DNA of 64,000 nucleotides from the NCBI RefSeq assembly GCF_003334855.1, contig NZ_QOWE01000002.1, forward strand, positions 310,001 through 374,000, written 5' to 3'. This DNA comes from Larkinella punicea (GTDB lineage: Bacteria > Bacteroidota > Bacteroidia > Cytophagales > Spirosomataceae). Both the position numbers and the translations under genes were made by a program. Position 1 is the first letter of the stretch. The number at the start of each line of letters is the position of its first letter. The notes beneath the pieces are model-generated. The model saw nothing but the letters and a program-made list of their open reading frames with translations. It was not told where the DNA came from and did not search any database. Shown one piece after another: positions 62,977 through 64,000 of this stretch.

Positions 62977-64000
62977 TTAATTTTCCCAGCCAAACGACCG
63001 TTCAACGGCTTTTTGCCAACCGCGATAAAATCGTTGCTGATCGGCTTCGGCCATCTGGGGCTCGAAGGTTCGGTCAACGCCCCAGTTCTGGCGCAGGTCG
63101 TCAAAACTGCTCCAATAGCCCACGGCCAGACCGGCGGCATAGGCTGCGCCCAGGGCTGTGGTTTCGGTCATTTTCGGTCGAATCACGGGTACACCCAGCA
63201 TATCGGCTTGGAACTGCATCAGTAACTCATTGACCGTCATGCCCCCATCGACCCGCAACGAACTCAGTTCAATACTGGCGTCTTTTTCCATTGCCTGAAC
63301 CACGTCCAGCGTCTGGTAGGCCGTGGCTTCCAAAACCGCCCGTGCGAGGTGGGCTTTGGTAACAAACCGCGTCAAACCGGCGATGACGCCCCGGGCGTCG
63401 GCCTTCCAGTAGGGCGCATACAAACCCGAAAAAGCCGGAACGAAATACGCCCCGCCGTTGTCGGCGACGGTCCTCGCCAGGGTGTCGACCTCAGCGCTGG
63501 TCGAAATCAGGCCGAGGTTATCGCGCAGCCACTGAACCAGCGCTCCGGCAATGGCCACGCTGCCTTCCAGCGCATAATGAACAGGCTGATCACCAAACCG
63601 GTAGGCCACCGTCGTCAGCAAACCACAGGTCGAATGGCGCAGCTCAGTGCCTGTATTCATCAGTAAAAAACAGCCGGTTCCGTAGGTATTTTTAGCCTGT
63701 CCCGGTTCAAAGCACGTCTGCCCGACCAAAGCCGCTTGCTGGTCGCCCAGAATACCGGCGATGGGAACGCCCGGCAGCACTTCCGAGGTTACGGTCCCGT
63801 AGACTTCACTGCTGGAACGGATTTGCGGCAGCATCGCCCGCGGAATGTCGAAGGCTTCCAGCAAGGCATCGTCCCATTCCAACGTTTCCAGGTTCATCAA
63901 CTGGGTCCGGCTGGCGTTGGTCACATCGGTAATGTGCTGCCCGTTGTAAATACCGCCCGTCAGGTGCCAAATCAGGAACGTGTCCATGTTGCCAAACAAC
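62977..64000 (-). CDS. glpK: Glycerol kinase, C-terminal part, cut by window edge
   Basis: The 340 residues seen are the second half of a FGGY carbohydrate kinase of glycerol kinase type: [59 protein letters not shown] and the C-terminal [11 protein letters not shown]. Glycerol kinase phosphorylates glycerol to glycerol-3-phosphate. The N-terminal third (ATP-binding part and the first FGGY domain) lies beyond the window end. Ends 107 bp after the exonuclease gene start. Confidence 0.93.
   Translation of the reverse strand, partial: LFGNMDTFLIWHLTGGIYNGQHITDVTNASRTQLMNLETLEWDDALLEAFDIPRAMLPQIRSSSEVYGTVTSEVLPGVPIAGILGDQQAALVGQTCFEPGQAKNTYGTGCFLLMNTGTELRHSTCGLLTTVAYRFGDQPVHYALEGSVAIAGALVQWLRDNLGLISTSAEVDTLARTVADNGGAYFVPAFSGLYAPYWKADARGVIAGLTRFVTKAHLARAVLEATAYQTLDVVQAMEKDASIELSSLRVDGGMTVNELLMQFQADMLGVPVIRPKMTETTALGAAYAAGLAVGYWSSFDDLRQNWGVDRTFEPQMAEADQQRFYRGWQKAVERSFGWEN

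Noticed and set aside
1-64000. CRISPR array, rRNA operon or complete prophage
   Set aside because: No regularly spaced direct repeats, rRNA signature or phage structural genes were seen; the only phage-like genes are the small element's.

Overview
The window looks like a chromosome segment of a Bacteroidota member of the order Cytophagales, most likely a Spirosoma- or Larkinella-like organism. The reasons are a porU/porV pair of the type IX secretion system, a SusC/SusD pair with FecR and an ECF sigma factor, LytS-type and DUF805 proteins, and small serine/threonine-rich lipoproteins. The genus is an inference; phylum and order are fairly safe. No rRNA operon, CRISPR array or intact tRNA gene was seen.

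Layout. (1) 1-20.3 kb is a visibly AT-richer defence island. It holds a type II CBASS operon on the minus strand: an HNH-SAVED effector cut by the window edge, an 86-aa protein, the JAMM isopeptidase Cap3, the E1-E2 fusion Cap2 and a CD-NTase. A shared perfect 16-bp inverted repeat separates it from a divergent operon of a sigma factor, a 114-aa protein and an ImmA/IrrE-type protease. Then come a HEPN-like protein, an Eco57I-like pair of restriction-modification genes, a PD-(D/E)XK-like protein, a small protein and a DUF262/HNH (GmrSD-like) nuclease. Next is a three-gene operon of an alpha/beta hydrolase, a caspase-like protease and an unknown 430-aa protein. The island ends with a serine resolvase gene broken by one stop codon. 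(2) 20.5-29.6 kb is a GC-richer nutrient-uptake locus: ECF sigma, FecR, SusC with an STN domain, SusD and a FAD oxidoreductase with a golvesin-like tail. A near-identical 28/29-bp direct repeat lies just outside each end. (3) 29.7-35.4 kb is a small AT-rich integrative element: RepL-like winged helix, replication initiator-like protein, excisionase-like protein and tyrosine integrase. It ends at a 3' fragment of a tRNA-Gly(CCC) gene, a classical attachment site. (4) 36.9-42.7 kb is host backbone: amidohydrolase, DUF805, Hsp20, OsmC, a LytS remnant, ECF sigma/anti-sigma, gmk and nadD. (5) 42.7-44.7 kb is a very AT-rich insert carrying an XcyI-family type II R-M pair. (6) 44.7-64 kb is host backbone: M28 peptidase, cysS, PfkB kinase, M16 peptidase, porV, porU, sprT, GtrA, nuoNMLK, a DnaQ-like exonuclease and the C-terminal part of glycerol kinase.

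How the genes may work together. The low-GC parts stack several anti-phage layers: DNA-modification-based restriction (Eco57I-like, XcyI-like), modification-dependent restriction (DUF262/HNH), cyclic-nucleotide signalling (CBASS), RNA cleavage (HEPN) and a protease/hydrolase operon. The tRNA fragment beside the integrase suggests the element inserted at tRNA-Gly(CCC); its other end, with the intact tRNA gene, is probably left of position 1.

The two most promising undescribed pieces are the hydrolase-caspase-430-aa operon (16.08-19.71 kb) and the sigma/114-aa/ImmA-protease operon that faces CBASS across a shared palindrome (3.89-5.77 kb). The second would be a sigma-factor analogue of the known CapH/CapP control of CBASS.
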